A stretch of 37,869 nt of DNA from a bacterium (GCA_022072055.1 JAJVIK010000008.1:104111-141979); one strand, 5' to 3'; positions 1-8,314 are shown, counted from the stretch's first letter. Program-made: numbers and translations. Notes: generated by a model from the letters alone, not told the origin.

Positions 1-371
1 CGGAGAAGGAATCGGCGGCGGCGTTCGCCGGTGGGGACCCGCAACGCTCCGCGCAGATCGCGCAGCTTGAGCGCCTGGCCCAGGCGATTCAGGATTTTCA
101 TGTGGATCTGGGACATTTTCCACGCGAGGAGCCGCCATTCTTCAAGGATTTGGTTGAGAACAATGGCGAAACCGGCTGGCGAGGGCCTTATCTGGTGGGA
201 GCCGATTTGCCCCTTAAGGATGTCTGGGACGCGCCGATTCGATATCGGCTGAAACCCGATCCCAAGGGCAATGGAATCGCCGCTGAGATCCTTTCCACGG
301 GACCGGACAAAAAATCCCAGGATGGGGATGGGGATGATATCGGTTTCCTGGTGGAAGGCCCTCGACAGTGA
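1..371 (+). CDS. GspG-like pseudopilin, C-terminal part (5' truncated)
   Basis: The frame is open from base 3 to the TGA at 369-371, so this is the C-terminal ~122 residues of a longer protein whose N-terminus lies outside the window. It has the layout of the periplasmic domain of type II secretion major pseudopilins (GspG): an amphipathic helix (QLERLAQAIQDFHVDLGHFP), then WRGPYL, a KDVWDAPIRYRL segment that matches the family's KDPWGxPYxY signature, and a final STGPDKKSQDGDGDDI that matches the Ca-binding SxGPDGxxxxxDDI loop. The methylated N-terminal helix expected of a pseudopilin cannot be seen. It may be a GspG or one of the many GspG-like pseudopilins found in this type of genome. Two other proteins in the window carry related folds (9472-10752 and 16286-16879). 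Confidence 0.75.
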   Translation, partial: EKESAAAFAGGDPQRSAQIAQLERLAQAIQDFHVDLGHFPREEPPFFKDLVENNGETGWRGPYLVGADLPLKDVWDAPIRYRLKPDPKGNGIAAEILSTGPDKKSQDGDGDDIGFLVEGPRQ

Positions 372-422
372 ATCCGGCGGACATTCGGCTCCGCTGTTAG
401 ACTCTTGAACCCGAGTTGAGCG

Positions 423-1967
423 GTGATCCCAGAACTCCCCCGAACCCCGGACCGCTCGCGCGGAGTTGAGCGCGGGGTCCACACGGCCCTAGTCGCCGCG
501 CTGGTCTTCTTCAGCGGGGTGTTTCTCTATCACGCGCTCCGGATCGTGGCGTACCCCTACACGGTGGATTTCGGCGAGGGTTACCTCCTCAACCACGCGG
601 GAGAGCTTGCGGATCTCCGAAACCCATACCGTTCGCTGGATTCACCTCCCTGGCTGGTGGCCAACTACCCGCCGGTCTTCCCGCTGCTTACCGCCGTGGG
701 GGTCAAAGCCTTCGGTTTCCAATTCCATTTCGGAAGGGCGCTTTCCCTGCTCGGGGTCCTCACCACCGGATTCTGCCTGTATCGGATGACCCGTTTCCAA
801 ACCGAGGACCGTTTCGCCGCGATCGTGGCGGGACTGATGTGGCTGACCGCCTATCCCATTTACAACTGGGGGACCCACCACCGAGTCGATTCCGTGGGGA
901 TCGCGTTTGAGGCGCTGGGCCTCTTATTCCTGTTGAGGCGCGATCACCCCCGCATCGCCACGCTCTTCTTTCTGCTCGCGCTCTACACCCGCCAGACCCT
1001 GTGGGTCGGACCGCTCGCGGGGTACTGTTACCTCCGGCGGGTCGAGGGCGCGCGCGCCGCCGCCAGATGGTTCGGGGAGCTGCTCTTGATCGGGGGGGCG
1101 ATCTTCCTCCTGCTCACGCTCGCCACCGGGGGCGAGTTCTATCGCCACCTTGTCTCCTACAATGTCAATCGCTTCTATTGGAAAGATGTGTGGGTGATGT
1201 TTCACAACGCCGTGATGCACTTCATGATGATCCCGATGGCGCTGTTCTTCTGGCATCTCCTGCGCGCCATCGGCACGGGACGCTGGGACCTTGCCGCTCT
1301 TTGCGTTCCCTTTGCCTTCGGCACATTCCTGCTCGTGGGCAAGGTCGGTTCGGCCACAAATTACCTCTTTGAAATGACGATGGTGGCCTGCTGGGTGACC
1401 GGGCTTACCCTGGCCGAGATTCGCCACACCACGCCGACCCTTCACCCGCTGCGTCCGGTTCTCCCGATTCTCCTGACTCTGGGGGCCTCATTTCCCACTC
1501 ACTTGCCCCATTTCTATGGGGAGTGGAAGATCTTTGACTGGGGGGGGACACCGGGGCGGACCTCCGGCGATCTGACCGGAACCTTGGTGAGTCGACTCAG
1601 GCAGATCCCCGAGCCGATCTTCAGCCAGGATGCCGGAGTGGCGCTGCTCTCCGGACACAAGCTGGTGTGGGACCCGTTCATCATGACCCAGCTCACCCAA
1701 GAAGGGCGTTTCGACCCCGAACCGTTCCACAAGATGATCCGCGCCAAGGAATTCAACGCCTTGGTGCTTCCGTTCGACACCGGACTAGGGCCGAACGCCT
1801 GGAAGGACACCGGCTGGTGGAGCCAATTCACCGAAGAGGTCGCTGCGGAAATCGACAAGGCCTATCGGGCGATCCCGGCCTCCCCCTATGATCCCAGAAC
1901 CCAGGACCCCCGCCTGCGGGGATATTTTTCCCCCTTTGGGACCAATTACTTGTATCTCAAGCGTTGA
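423..1967 (+). CDS. GT39/ArnT-like integral membrane glycosyltransferase (GT-C fold)
   Basis: A 514-residue polytopic membrane protein of the GT-C type, which transfers sugars from polyprenyl-phosphate donors on the outer face of the inner membrane. Visible features are a first membrane helix at about residues 22-42, then a first periplasmic loop with the acidic DFGEG motif (residues ~50-54) in the place of the catalytic Asp/Glu of GT39 enzymes, an N-P-Y and YPPVFPLL segment, and about ten further hydrophobic helices up to residue ~360. The last ~150 residues are soluble. The start is GTG at 423 with no strong ribosome site; a start slightly downstream is possible. It ends 6 bases before the convergent GT87-like gene. 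Acceptor and sugar cannot be told from sequence. Confidence 0.7.
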   Translation: MIPELPRTPDRSRGVERGVHTALVAALVFFSGVFLYHALRIVAYPYTVDFGEGYLLNHAGELADLRNPYRSLDSPPWLVANYPPVFPLLTAVGVKAFGFQFHFGRALSLLGVLTTGFCLYRMTRFQTEDRFAAIVAGLMWLTAYPIYNWGTHHRVDSVGIAFEALGLLFLLRRDHPRIATLFFLLALYTRQTLWVGPLAGYCYLRRVEGARAAARWFGELLLIGGAIFLLLTLATGGEFYRHLVSYNVNRFYWKDVWVMFHNAVMHFMMIPMALFFWHLLRAIGTGRWDLAALCVPFAFGTFLLVGKVGSATNYLFEMTMVACWVTGLTLAEIRHTTPTLHPLRPVLPILLTLGASFPTHLPHFYGEWKIFDWGGTPGRTSGDLTGTLVSRLRQIPEPIFSQDAGVALLSGHKLVWDPFIMTQLTQEGRFDPEPFHKMIRAKEFNALVLPFDTGLGPNAWKDTGWWSQFTEEVAAEIDKAYRAIPASPYDPRTQDPRLRGYFSPFGTNYLYLKR

Positions 1968-1973
1968 GTCCCA

Positions 1974-3341
1974 TCACCACTCCCCGCTCGGAACTCGCCG
2001 TTCCTGGGTTCGAGCCTGCCACAGACACATTCCGAAAAGCGCCAGCACCGGCGGCAAGGAGGCGTTCAGATACAGCATGCTCAAACCCTTCAAGTGAGCC
2101 GGGTTGAACCACAGGAACCACCAATTCGCCCACACCCAACAGATCGCCACCACCGCCCTGAGGCCATCCCCGACTCCCGGATGCGACAGGCGCGCAACAA
2201 GCGTGACCCAGGCCGGGATCGCAAGCGCCAGATAGTGGTCCCAAAACAGGCTGGGGATCAGCAGCATCCCAAACACCCACGCCGAGAGCTCCATCTCGGG
2301 ATCCTCATCCCGCCGCCGAACCCGGCAGCACGCCAGGCACAATCCCAGCACCCCAAGCGCCCACAGCGCGCACAGCCAGTAAGCCCCCACGCCGAGGTTG
2401 AGCCAGGGGGTGGTCTTGGGGTTCTCCGCGAACAGTCGGTAGATCAACGCCGGAACACCTATGTTTCCGGGATCGACATGGAACGAGGCCCCCTGATCAC
2501 TCCAGGTCGAGGAGCCGTAAGCCATGTCCCCGAGCACATCGTAATAAGCAAAGTAGGGTCCCAATCCGTGGATTACCCCCGGCCCCAGCACACACACAGC
2601 CACGGTGATCAACGCCGCGACCAAGGCGGTCCATTCCCGTTTCCAGGCGAGCCAAAGAACCAGAAAGGCGGGCTGGACCTTGACCAGGGCGGCGAATCCC
2701 AAGACCGCGCCGGCTATCCCTTTGCGCCCGTTCCGCCACAGCGCGAAGACCACGCTGAGCAAGAACAGGAGCACATGGTTCAGTTGACCGGCGGTGACGG
2801 ACCGGAACAGAGGAAATGAAAAGGCGACCGAGGCGACCAGGAAGCAGGTCCACCCCAACGAAGGGCGCCCGCCCGGACCGTTGATGAATAACAGCAGGGA
2901 CAGCACGAGCAGGAGTTGGCTTCCCCAGAACCAGAGCCACTTGGCGGTGTCATAGGAGAGCATTCCGAGCCAGCCGAACAAGTATCCGGTGAATGGCGGA
3001 TAGACATACGGGTTGAGATAGGCCATGTCGGGATGAGGCGCTGAGGGGTTTTCCGGATTGGGAACCTCCAGCGCGGCCCGCCGAAGGTTCTCGTAGGGAT
3101 ACGGGTCCTCACCGGCGAGAAGCAGGCGGCCGCCGAGATACAGATGCTTGAGATCGTTGGCGTGATAGGTTTGGCGGGCAGGGTCACCCGCCCCCTCCAG
3201 CGGCAAAAGGACCTGCTGGTTCAGGAAGACCGCCGCGAGGACCGCGAGAGCCACCATCCAGATCTGGCGTTGTCCCGGTCCTCCCTGAAAAGGCAAGTCG
3301 CGCTCCCCAAATGCGGCGTTTACTGATACGGATCCAGCCAA
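1974..3341 (-). CDS. GT87-like (DUF2029) integral membrane glycosyltransferase
   Basis: A polytopic membrane protein of up to 455 residues, resembling the GT87/DUF2029 family of polyprenol-phosphate-mannose-dependent mannosyltransferases. The first helix is followed by an extracytoplasmic loop with NDLKHLYLGGRLLLAGEDPY, the family-type Asp-containing loop, and by YLNPYVYPPF. About nine more helices follow. The start is unclear: TTG at 3341 overlaps the end of the upstream isomerase gene by 22 bases; a TTG at 3293 has a better-placed GGGGAG six bases upstream; an ATG lies at 3257 directly before the first helix. I keep the longest frame. It lies directly downstream of the isomerase gene and is probably co-transcribed with it. 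The sugar and acceptor are unknown. Confidence 0.7.
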   Translation of the reverse strand: MAGSVSVNAAFGERDLPFQGGPGQRQIWMVALAVLAAVFLNQQVLLPLEGAGDPARQTYHANDLKHLYLGGRLLLAGEDPYPYENLRRAALEVPNPENPSAPHPDMAYLNPYVYPPFTGYLFGWLGMLSYDTAKWLWFWGSQLLLVLSLLLFINGPGGRPSLGWTCFLVASVAFSFPLFRSVTAGQLNHVLLFLLSVVFALWRNGRKGIAGAVLGFAALVKVQPAFLVLWLAWKREWTALVAALITVAVCVLGPGVIHGLGPYFAYYDVLGDMAYGSSTWSDQGASFHVDPGNIGVPALIYRLFAENPKTTPWLNLGVGAYWLCALWALGVLGLCLACCRVRRRDEDPEMELSAWVFGMLLIPSLFWDHYLALAIPAWVTLVARLSHPGVGDGLRAVVAICWVWANWWFLWFNPAHLKGLSMLYLNASLPPVLALFGMCLWQARTQERRVPSGEW

Positions 3342-5152
3342 TACTCCGGAGGACGGGTGGCGCGGTCCAAGAGCTTCACGACCAACTGGGCCGCGGTGTT
3401 GATGTCATAGCTCGTGCCGACCTCGGCGAGAACCCGCTCGATATGGCCGGTGCGAAGGTTCTTGACCTTACTCTCCTTGGCGCGCTCACGCACCTGTTGT
3501 TTGGCGACCTCATACTTGAGGACCCCCCCCTCTTCCTTCTTGCCTCGAAGGACCAGCTCGAAGGTGTCCTTCACCCGGATCGGTTGGCTGATCTCACCCT
3601 CCTCCAGGGTGGCGACCACGCTGATCCATTCGGGCGGGAGCGCGAGCACGGGCTGGTAGCCCAGGTACCCGCCATCCTCGTAGTCCGTGAAACGGTCGGC
3701 CCAGGTCTTGAAATTCTCCCCGAGCTCAGCCACCCGCCGCCGAACCTCCATCAAGGTGCCGTAGATGCGACGCTCGGCGGTGACCCGATCCTTCTCGGAG
3801 GCGTCCACCGGATAGGGGATCTTCTTGGCGAGGTGCCAGGCTTCAATCCTTTCGGGACGGCGGAATTCCTCCGGATTGTCATCGTAGTACTTCTGCAATT
3901 CCTCCTCGGTGGGGTCCGCCTCGGGATCCACAGTGGCCCTCAGGTAGTAGTCGGAGAGCACCCGGTTCTCCAACGGCCGGAACCGTCGGCGGAAATAATC
4001 GGTGCTCTCGAACTTGACCTTCTTGATGTGGTGAAGCAGGAGCTTTCTGCGGGTGAAGAGTTCGAGAGCGGACTCCTTCTCGCTCCGATTCCTCGCGTTC
4101 TGGGACTCGGCGAATTTCAGGAACTCGCCCCAAGTGAAGCGCCCGCCATCCGGACGAATCTGAAGCGCCAACTCCGAGTCCTTGACCTCGGCGGCGTCGA
4201 AGAGCTCCTTATGGGCGACCACCTGATAGCGCGCGGCCAACTCGCGCATGAGCTCCTCGACCTTAGCTTTCTGCTGTTCGGTGAAGAGCTCCCGGAAGAT
4301 CTCTTTTTCGACCGAGGAAAGGGACCGCGGCACCGACTCGGTCTTGGTTTCGGGATAGAAGATCATGTAGCCATCGGGGAGCTCCACCACTTTGGAGAAG
4401 CGCCGCACCGGGGTTTCCAGGATGACCTGTTCGATAACCGGGGGGTTTTCTCCGGCCTTGAAGGGGCCATATTCCGTGTCGCGCTTCTCCTCGCGGGTGT
4501 CGGAGAATTCGGGGACCAAGTCATGGAAATTGGCGCCCTTGTCCAGCATGCGCCAGCATTCCTCGGCGCGCTGCTTGGCGCGCTCGGGGCCATGCACCTT
4601 GCTCGAGAAGAAGATCCGGTAATAGGTGTAGGTGCCGGGGGAGAGGAAGCGCTCCTGGTGCTCGTCGTAGAACTGCTGGATGTCGCGGCGCTTGATCCGA
4701 ATGGCCTCGTCGATGTGTTTGCGGACAAAGAAGGCGATGGAGCGATCCTCGCGCAGGGCGGCGAGCTCATCCAGGGCGCGCGGGTCCTGGTGCATGCCGG
4801 CCTCTCGCGCGCGTTCGGCCAGAATTTTTTCCGCGACCCACTCATGGAAGAGTTGGGAGACCACTTCGCCCACCCGTGTCGGATCGACCGCGTCGGGATC
4901 CTGAAGCTCTCGGAAGGCGTGCAGGAATTCACCCAGGGTGAGCTGCCCGCCGTTCCAGGTGGCCGCGACATTCTGCAGTTGGGGGGAGGGGCGCTCCTCG
5001 GCGTCGCGGGAAGCGGGCCCGCACCCCAAGGCGAGCGCGAGGGGAACCATGAGGGCGAGCAGCGTCGCCGGGCCCTCCCAGGCGTGGAGGGTTTTCCTTC
5101 CGGCGCCGATACATTCCGGAAAAGTCTTCAAAGTGGACAAGGATTTCTCCAT
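3320..5152 (-). CDS. SurA/PrsA-like lipoprotein peptidyl-prolyl isomerase with two parvulin domains
   Basis: A 610-residue envelope chaperone. The N-terminus has a hydrophobic segment ending in a lipobox (ALALGC, Cys44), so it is predicted to be a lipoprotein anchored in the envelope, where such proteins assist folding of exported proteins. Residues ~60-165 form a SurA/trigger-type helical chaperone region (LTLGEFLHAFRELQDP, then VVSQLFHEWVAEKILAERA). A first parvulin-like domain spans ~172-270 and ends in VVELPDGYMIFYPETKTES; a second spans ~430-541 and has the family pattern DGGYLGY, LEEGEISQPI and FELVLRGKK. The middle (~330-400) repeats the helical region (FTWGEFLKFAESQN). The first parvulin domain is the more divergent and may be inactive. 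The many secreted proteins in the window would be natural clients (inference). Confidence 0.8.
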   Translation of the reverse strand: MEKSLSTLKTFPECIGAGRKTLHAWEGPATLLALMVPLALALGCGPASRDAEERPSPQLQNVAATWNGGQLTLGEFLHAFRELQDPDAVDPTRVGEVVSQLFHEWVAEKILAERAREAGMHQDPRALDELAALREDRSIAFFVRKHIDEAIRIKRRDIQQFYDEHQERFLSPGTYTYYRIFFSSKVHGPERAKQRAEECWRMLDKGANFHDLVPEFSDTREEKRDTEYGPFKAGENPPVIEQVILETPVRRFSKVVELPDGYMIFYPETKTESVPRSLSSVEKEIFRELFTEQQKAKVEELMRELAARYQVVAHKELFDAAEVKDSELALQIRPDGGRFTWGEFLKFAESQNARNRSEKESALELFTRRKLLLHHIKKVKFESTDYFRRRFRPLENRVLSDYYLRATVDPEADPTEEELQKYYDDNPEEFRRPERIEAWHLAKKIPYPVDASEKDRVTAERRIYGTLMEVRRRVAELGENFKTWADRFTDYEDGGYLGYQPVLALPPEWISVVATLEEGEISQPIRVKDTFELVLRGKKEEGGVLKYEVAKQQVRERAKESKVKNLRTGHIERVLAEVGTSYDINTAAQLVVKLLDRATRPPEYWLDPYQ

Positions 5153-5329
5153 GGAATCTGGCTTGGACCGAACAAACCGCGCTTAGGCCTCAGTGTGTCA
5201 GCCGGGGCAATATAGTCCACCCCCTTTCCCTTGGGCAAGCAGGTGCGCGAAGCGCGTGATGAATCCCCGACTACGACGTGTCCCCGAACCGCTCCCTCAC
5301 GGTCGCGGCTCGGTTGCGTCGCTGCACTG

Positions 5330-5365
5330 GGGACAGGCGGGGATGCCTGTCCCACGGCGAGTGGG
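5330..5365. repeat. Overlapping inverted repeats (REP-like hairpins)
   Basis: GGGACAGGC (5330-5338) and GCCTGTCCC (5345-5353) are perfect 9-base arms around a 6-base loop. The right arm's end, CCCAC (5351-5355), can instead pair with GTGGG (5361-5365) across a 5-base loop. The two hairpins exclude each other. A third small dyad, TGGC/GCCA, follows at 5367-5380. The pattern looks like a mobile intergenic palindrome, not a terminator, as no T-run follows. Confidence 0.6.
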
Positions 5366-5385
5366 ATGGCTCGCTCGCCAAGTGG

Positions 5386-5409
5386 TCATTCTCCGACGTT
5401 GCCGAATGA
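5386..5409. promoter_or_regulatory. Candidate NikR operator (TCATTC-N12-GAATGA)
   Basis: TCATTC at 5386-5391 and GAATGA at 5404-5409 form a perfect 6-base dyad with a 12-base spacer. The right half overlaps the end of the putative -35 box of nikR, a position that would block RNA polymerase. Known NikR sites are two spaced half-sites of this kind (GTATGA-N16-TCATAC in E. coli). The half-site here differs and spacing is shorter, so assignment to NikR is inference. Confidence 0.4.
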
Positions 5410-5427
5410 GCGGGCCAACCTTATTCT
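5399..5427 (+). promoter_or_regulatory. Putative sigma70 promoter of nikR
   Basis: TTGCCG at 5399-5404 and TATTCT at 5422-5427 are spaced by 17 bases. The predicted start of transcription is about 5434, giving a leader of ~36 bases with the ribosome site AAGGAGG before the ATG. Matches to consensus are 4 of 6 in each box. Confidence 0.45.
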
Positions 5428-5469
5428 TCCGGACGCACCCAGAGATTCCCCCGAAGGAGGCTCCCACCC

Positions 5470-5889
5470 ATGAGCCAGATGGAGCGCTATACGGTCACCA
5501 TCCAGAAAGACCTCCTGCGGAGGTTCGACACCCTCATCGCGGCGCGCGGCTACACCAACCGCTCGGAGGCCATCCGCGACTTGATCCGCGACTCCCTGGT
5601 CACCGAGGAGTGGGCCCGAAAGGGGGAGAAGGTGGCCGCCACGGTCACGCTCGTGTACGACCATCACACCCCCGACCTCGGGGACCGCCTCACCGATGTG
5701 CAACACCATCACGCCGGCCTGGTCACCGCCTCCACCCATGTTCATCTGGACAATGACAACTGCCTGGAGGTCGCCATCCTGCGCGGGGAGAGCTCCAAGG
5801 TCAAACACCTGGCCGAAAAGATGATCGCCCTTCGCGGGATCAAACACGGCAAGATTGTCCACACCACCGAGGGCCGCGGGCTCGAATAG
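5470..5889 (+). CDS. nikR: Nickel-responsive transcriptional regulator NikR
   Basis: A 139-residue protein, the usual length of NikR. Residues 6-45 are the ribbon-helix-helix DNA-binding domain (YTVTIQKDLLRRFD, then NRSEAIRDLIRD). The C-terminal ACT-like domain binds nickel and makes the tetramer; its ligands are present as His79, His90, His92 and Cys98, exactly the spacing of E. coli His76, His87, His89 and Cys95 with an offset of three. NikR normally represses nickel uptake genes when nickel is plentiful. The ATG at 5470 follows AAGGAGG at a 9-base spacing. No nickel transporter, hydrogenase or urease gene is in the window, so its targets lie elsewhere, or it may control only itself (see the dyad at 5386-5409). 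It ends 12 bases before the convergent propeller gene. Confidence 0.95.
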   Translation: MSQMERYTVTIQKDLLRRFDTLIAARGYTNRSEAIRDLIRDSLVTEEWARKGEKVAATVTLVYDHHTPDLGDRLTDVQHHHAGLVTASTHVHLDNDNCLEVAILRGESSKVKHLAEKMIALRGIKHGKIVHTTEGRGLE

Positions 5890-5901
5890 TCTCGAGTTCC
5901 C

Positions 5902-7206
5902 CTACTCGTAAAGCGACCAGGCCTCCACGGAGCTGGTCGGGGGGCGTTTGGTGGTGCAAAACCAGATGTCCCCTTCGCCGAGGGCGCGATCCTCCTCCCA
6001 GATCACATGGGTGTCCCCATCCGGGCCCAACGCGAGGCTCGGGCGGGCCCAGTTTCCCGGCTCCGGAGTGACTGGCTGCTCCTCCAGGAGCTGGTCAAGG
6101 AGCGGGTCGTAGACTCCGTACAACACATGCGCCCCGCCGCGCTCATCCACCCAGACAAGATGCACCTTCCCTTGGGAATCGACCTCCAGGTCCGGGGCGT
6201 ACTGCCGCGCGGGATCGGGGGCTATCGAGATTGGCGGATCGAAAGTGGGCTGCCCCGCGCGACGCCGGAAGAGAACCACATCCTCGCCTTGAGGGTTGGA
6301 GTCATCCCCGCACGCAATCCAAACATCTCCGTTGGGCGCGCACACCATGCGCGGCGGATCGAAGAAATCCGTCGCGCCGGGAGCCAGCAGAACCTCCTGA
6401 ACCGTGGTCGCCCCCAGGGGGGCCGCGGCGTAATAGAGATTCACATCGGGTCCGTACCCGCCCGCCCAGGCCAGGTGACGGGTCCCCGATGAATCGACGG
6501 CGAAATCGGGAACCGAATAGGGGATCGTGGGATGGTCGGCGAGGTCGGTGAGACGCATCGCGCTCATCGGTTCGCCCAGGTCAAACACCCCCAACGGGTC
6601 GGAGGTTTTCAGGAAGATGTCGGCGAAATCCCCCGAGGAGAAGTGACTGTCATACCAAGCCAGGGAAAGCCGTCCATCCGGGCCGCGCGCGATCTTGGGG
6701 GTGTAACCGTTGTCCCCAGGGTGCCCGGCGTTGGTGTTTGTAAGGCGGATATCGGTTGAACCGAACGAGCCACCCGGCGGCAGCCTGTCGCCGTAGATTT
6801 CCACATTGTTGATCCAGTTCCCATCCGCAGTGCTGTCGCGGTGGTCATGCCAAACCACCCAGACCGTGTTATCCGCTGTCACCGTGATGGAGGGATGCCG
6901 GCCCCCGACATGATTCGGCCCGACACGCGAATCATCAATGGACACTTGCGGGGAGAAGCCTTCCGTGACAGTCCAGCTGCGGTAATAGACATAGCTGGGG
7001 GTCCCGGGAGTGGTCTGGATCCCCCCGGACCAATAGGTCAGGTGGAGCTTCCCCGCCGAATCCAGCGCCAGGATGCTGTTCGGGGTCCGTGAAAGGTTGT
7101 ATTTCGCCGCGCCGTTGGTGATTCGTTGGGGCGCGGTGAAGTCCGCCGCGAAGGATGCGCCGCAGAGGGCACCCATGAAAAGCAAGGAGAAGGTGCGCTT
7201 ACTCAT
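5902..7206 (-). CDS. Secreted beta-propeller-like (sialidase/BNR-type) protein, second gene of the riboswitch unit
   Basis: A 434-residue exported protein. The N-terminus (MSKRTFSLLFMGALCGASFA) is a clear signal peptide. The rest is a series of about six to seven repeats of the form PDGRLSLAWYD, DSSGTRHLAWAGG, PNGDVWIACGDD, DSQGKVHLVWVDERGG, GPDGDTHVIWEEDRA, each a hydrophobic strand followed by an aromatic, as in BNR/sialidase-type propellers. No catalytic site is recognised, so it may bind rather than cut its ligand. The tail, SVEAWSLYE, is nearly the same as that of the upstream gene's product. Its ATG overlaps the upstream stop (shared 8 bases, ATGAGTAA), so translation is probably coupled and both genes should answer to the upstream cobalamin riboswitch. 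Confidence 0.7.
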   Translation of the reverse strand: MSKRTFSLLFMGALCGASFAADFTAPQRITNGAAKYNLSRTPNSILALDSAGKLHLTYWSGGIQTTPGTPSYVYYRSWTVTEGFSPQVSIDDSRVGPNHVGGRHPSITVTADNTVWVVWHDHRDSTADGNWINNVEIYGDRLPPGGSFGSTDIRLTNTNAGHPGDNGYTPKIARGPDGRLSLAWYDSHFSSGDFADIFLKTSDPLGVFDLGEPMSAMRLTDLADHPTIPYSVPDFAVDSSGTRHLAWAGGYGPDVNLYYAAAPLGATTVQEVLLAPGATDFFDPPRMVCAPNGDVWIACGDDSNPQGEDVVLFRRRAGQPTFDPPISIAPDPARQYAPDLEVDSQGKVHLVWVDERGGAHVLYGVYDPLLDQLLEEQPVTPEPGNWARPSLALGPDGDTHVIWEEDRALGEGDIWFCTTKRPPTSSVEAWSLYE

Positions 7207-8314
7207 GGTAGAGCTCCCAATTTTCCACCGAGGCGGTGATCTCGGGGCGGAGGGAAAGGAGATTCAGTTCGCCGAAGCCGCTCCCGATGACCAAGGTCGC
7301 TCCGCTGGAACCGGAAGATGGCTCGAATTGTCGCAGCTTGGAATTGATCATCAGCCCGGTCAGGAAGAACGAATTCGTGCCGACAAACAGGCTCGGTGTG
7401 GCGGTTTCGATGAGGGGCGCGGCGGGAGCGGGAAAGCTCAGCACCTCCCCACCGCTGGTGACAAAGACATCATCCTCGGCATCGATGACCAAGTCGAAGA
7501 TGCCGTTCGGGAGCTGCTCCCCGGAAACCACTTGGTTGGATTCCCCGGCGCCGATGGACTCATCCTGGTCCACATCTTCAAGCGCGAGGACATTCCCGAC
7601 AATCACGAAAAAGGTGGGATCGATCACATTCGCGGCCCCCACCAACAGGTTCCCGGCGCTGTCGAAATCAAAGCCCCCGTTGAAATCGAATCCCGTGAAG
7701 AAGGCCCCACCGATGGGGCGGAAATCAGGCGTGCCGAGCGGATCGGCGACCACCAGCAGGTCTCCCTCTCCGCCGCCATCGGCGGTTTGGATAAGGACCG
7801 ACCCGGCGGGAATGCCAGAACTGTTCCCCGGCGGGACCACTCGCGCTTGAGCGCCGCTCCAGCCGAAGAAGCCGGTCAGGATCGGTTCGATCAGTTCCCC
7901 GATCTCTCCCGGGTCGTTGAAATCCCTGTCGGCGTTGAGGTCTTGCGCGAGCAGGATGGTTCGATCCGGCGGTCCTCCGGGCGCGGATGCGTTGTCCACA
8001 AGGGCCAGTTGGGTGGCCGAGAGCACCGCGATCCCGGCGAGGTTTCCGAAGGGTCCATCGGCGACCGTGGTCACCGCTCCGGAGGCGAGGTCGATACGGA
8101 CCAGCTCGGCATCCAAGAAGCTCCCGATGGAGGCGTAGACCGTCAAATCATCGTTCGGATCGGCGGCCAGCGCGCCCGCGAAGGTGCGCGGGAGGGGGAT
8201 CGAATCTCCCGTGTACCCCGAGGGAATGGAGGTGAAGGAAAGGACCTGGGAACAGGCCGGTTCGAGAATCCGGCAACACAGAAGGGAGACAACCAAAGGG
8301 CGGATGACAGACAT
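7199..8314 (-). CDS. Secreted propeller-like protein with Ca-loop motifs, first gene after a cobalamin riboswitch
   Basis: A 371-residue exported protein of unknown function. The ATG at 8314 is chosen because GGAGG lies 7 bases upstream and a signal peptide (MSVIRPLVVSLLCCRILEPACS) follows; the longer frame to 8407 would put basic, low-complexity sequence in front. The body has alternating strands typical of a propeller (AALAADPNDDLTVYASIG, GNLAGIAVLSATQLALVDN, FDFDSAGNLLVGAANV, FDLVIDAEDDVFVTSGG). Two Asp-rich loops, DLNADRDFNDPGE and DVDQDESIGAGE, resemble EF-hand/dockerin-type calcium loops. The tail SVENWELYHE matches that of the next gene. It is the first gene downstream of the B12 riboswitch, which suggests a role in corrinoid capture (inference). 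It could also be an unrelated surface protein whose function happens to need B12-dependent control. Confidence 0.65.
   Translation of the reverse strand: MSVIRPLVVSLLCCRILEPACSQVLSFTSIPSGYTGDSIPLPRTFAGALAADPNDDLTVYASIGSFLDAELVRIDLASGAVTTVADGPFGNLAGIAVLSATQLALVDNASAPGGPPDRTILLAQDLNADRDFNDPGEIGELIEPILTGFFGWSGAQARVVPPGNSSGIPAGSVLIQTADGGGEGDLLVVADPLGTPDFRPIGGAFFTGFDFNGGFDFDSAGNLLVGAANVIDPTFFVIVGNVLALEDVDQDESIGAGESNQVVSGEQLPNGIFDLVIDAEDDVFVTSGGEVLSFPAPAAPLIETATPSLFVGTNSFFLTGLMINSKLRQFEPSSGSSGATLVIGSGFGELNLLSLRPEITASVENWELYHE

Larger units (their letters stand above)
5153..5469. other. Intergenic region upstream of nikR
   Basis: This 317-base stretch separates the divergent isomerase and nikR genes and carries no convincing gene. 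Its middle (about 5285-5380) is a mosaic of short inverted repeats. It includes GCTCCCTCACGGTCGCGGC (5291-5309); I recall that phrase, on the other strand, as a common intergenic word in several bacterial phyla, but cannot check this here. The nikR promoter and a candidate operator are at its right end. Confidence 0.5.

Noticed and set aside
3311-5215. A 634-codon open frame on the plus strand opposite the isomerase gene
   Set aside because: It is antisense to a protein with clear lipobox and parvulin domains, has no recognisable domain and is explained by GC-rich codon use.
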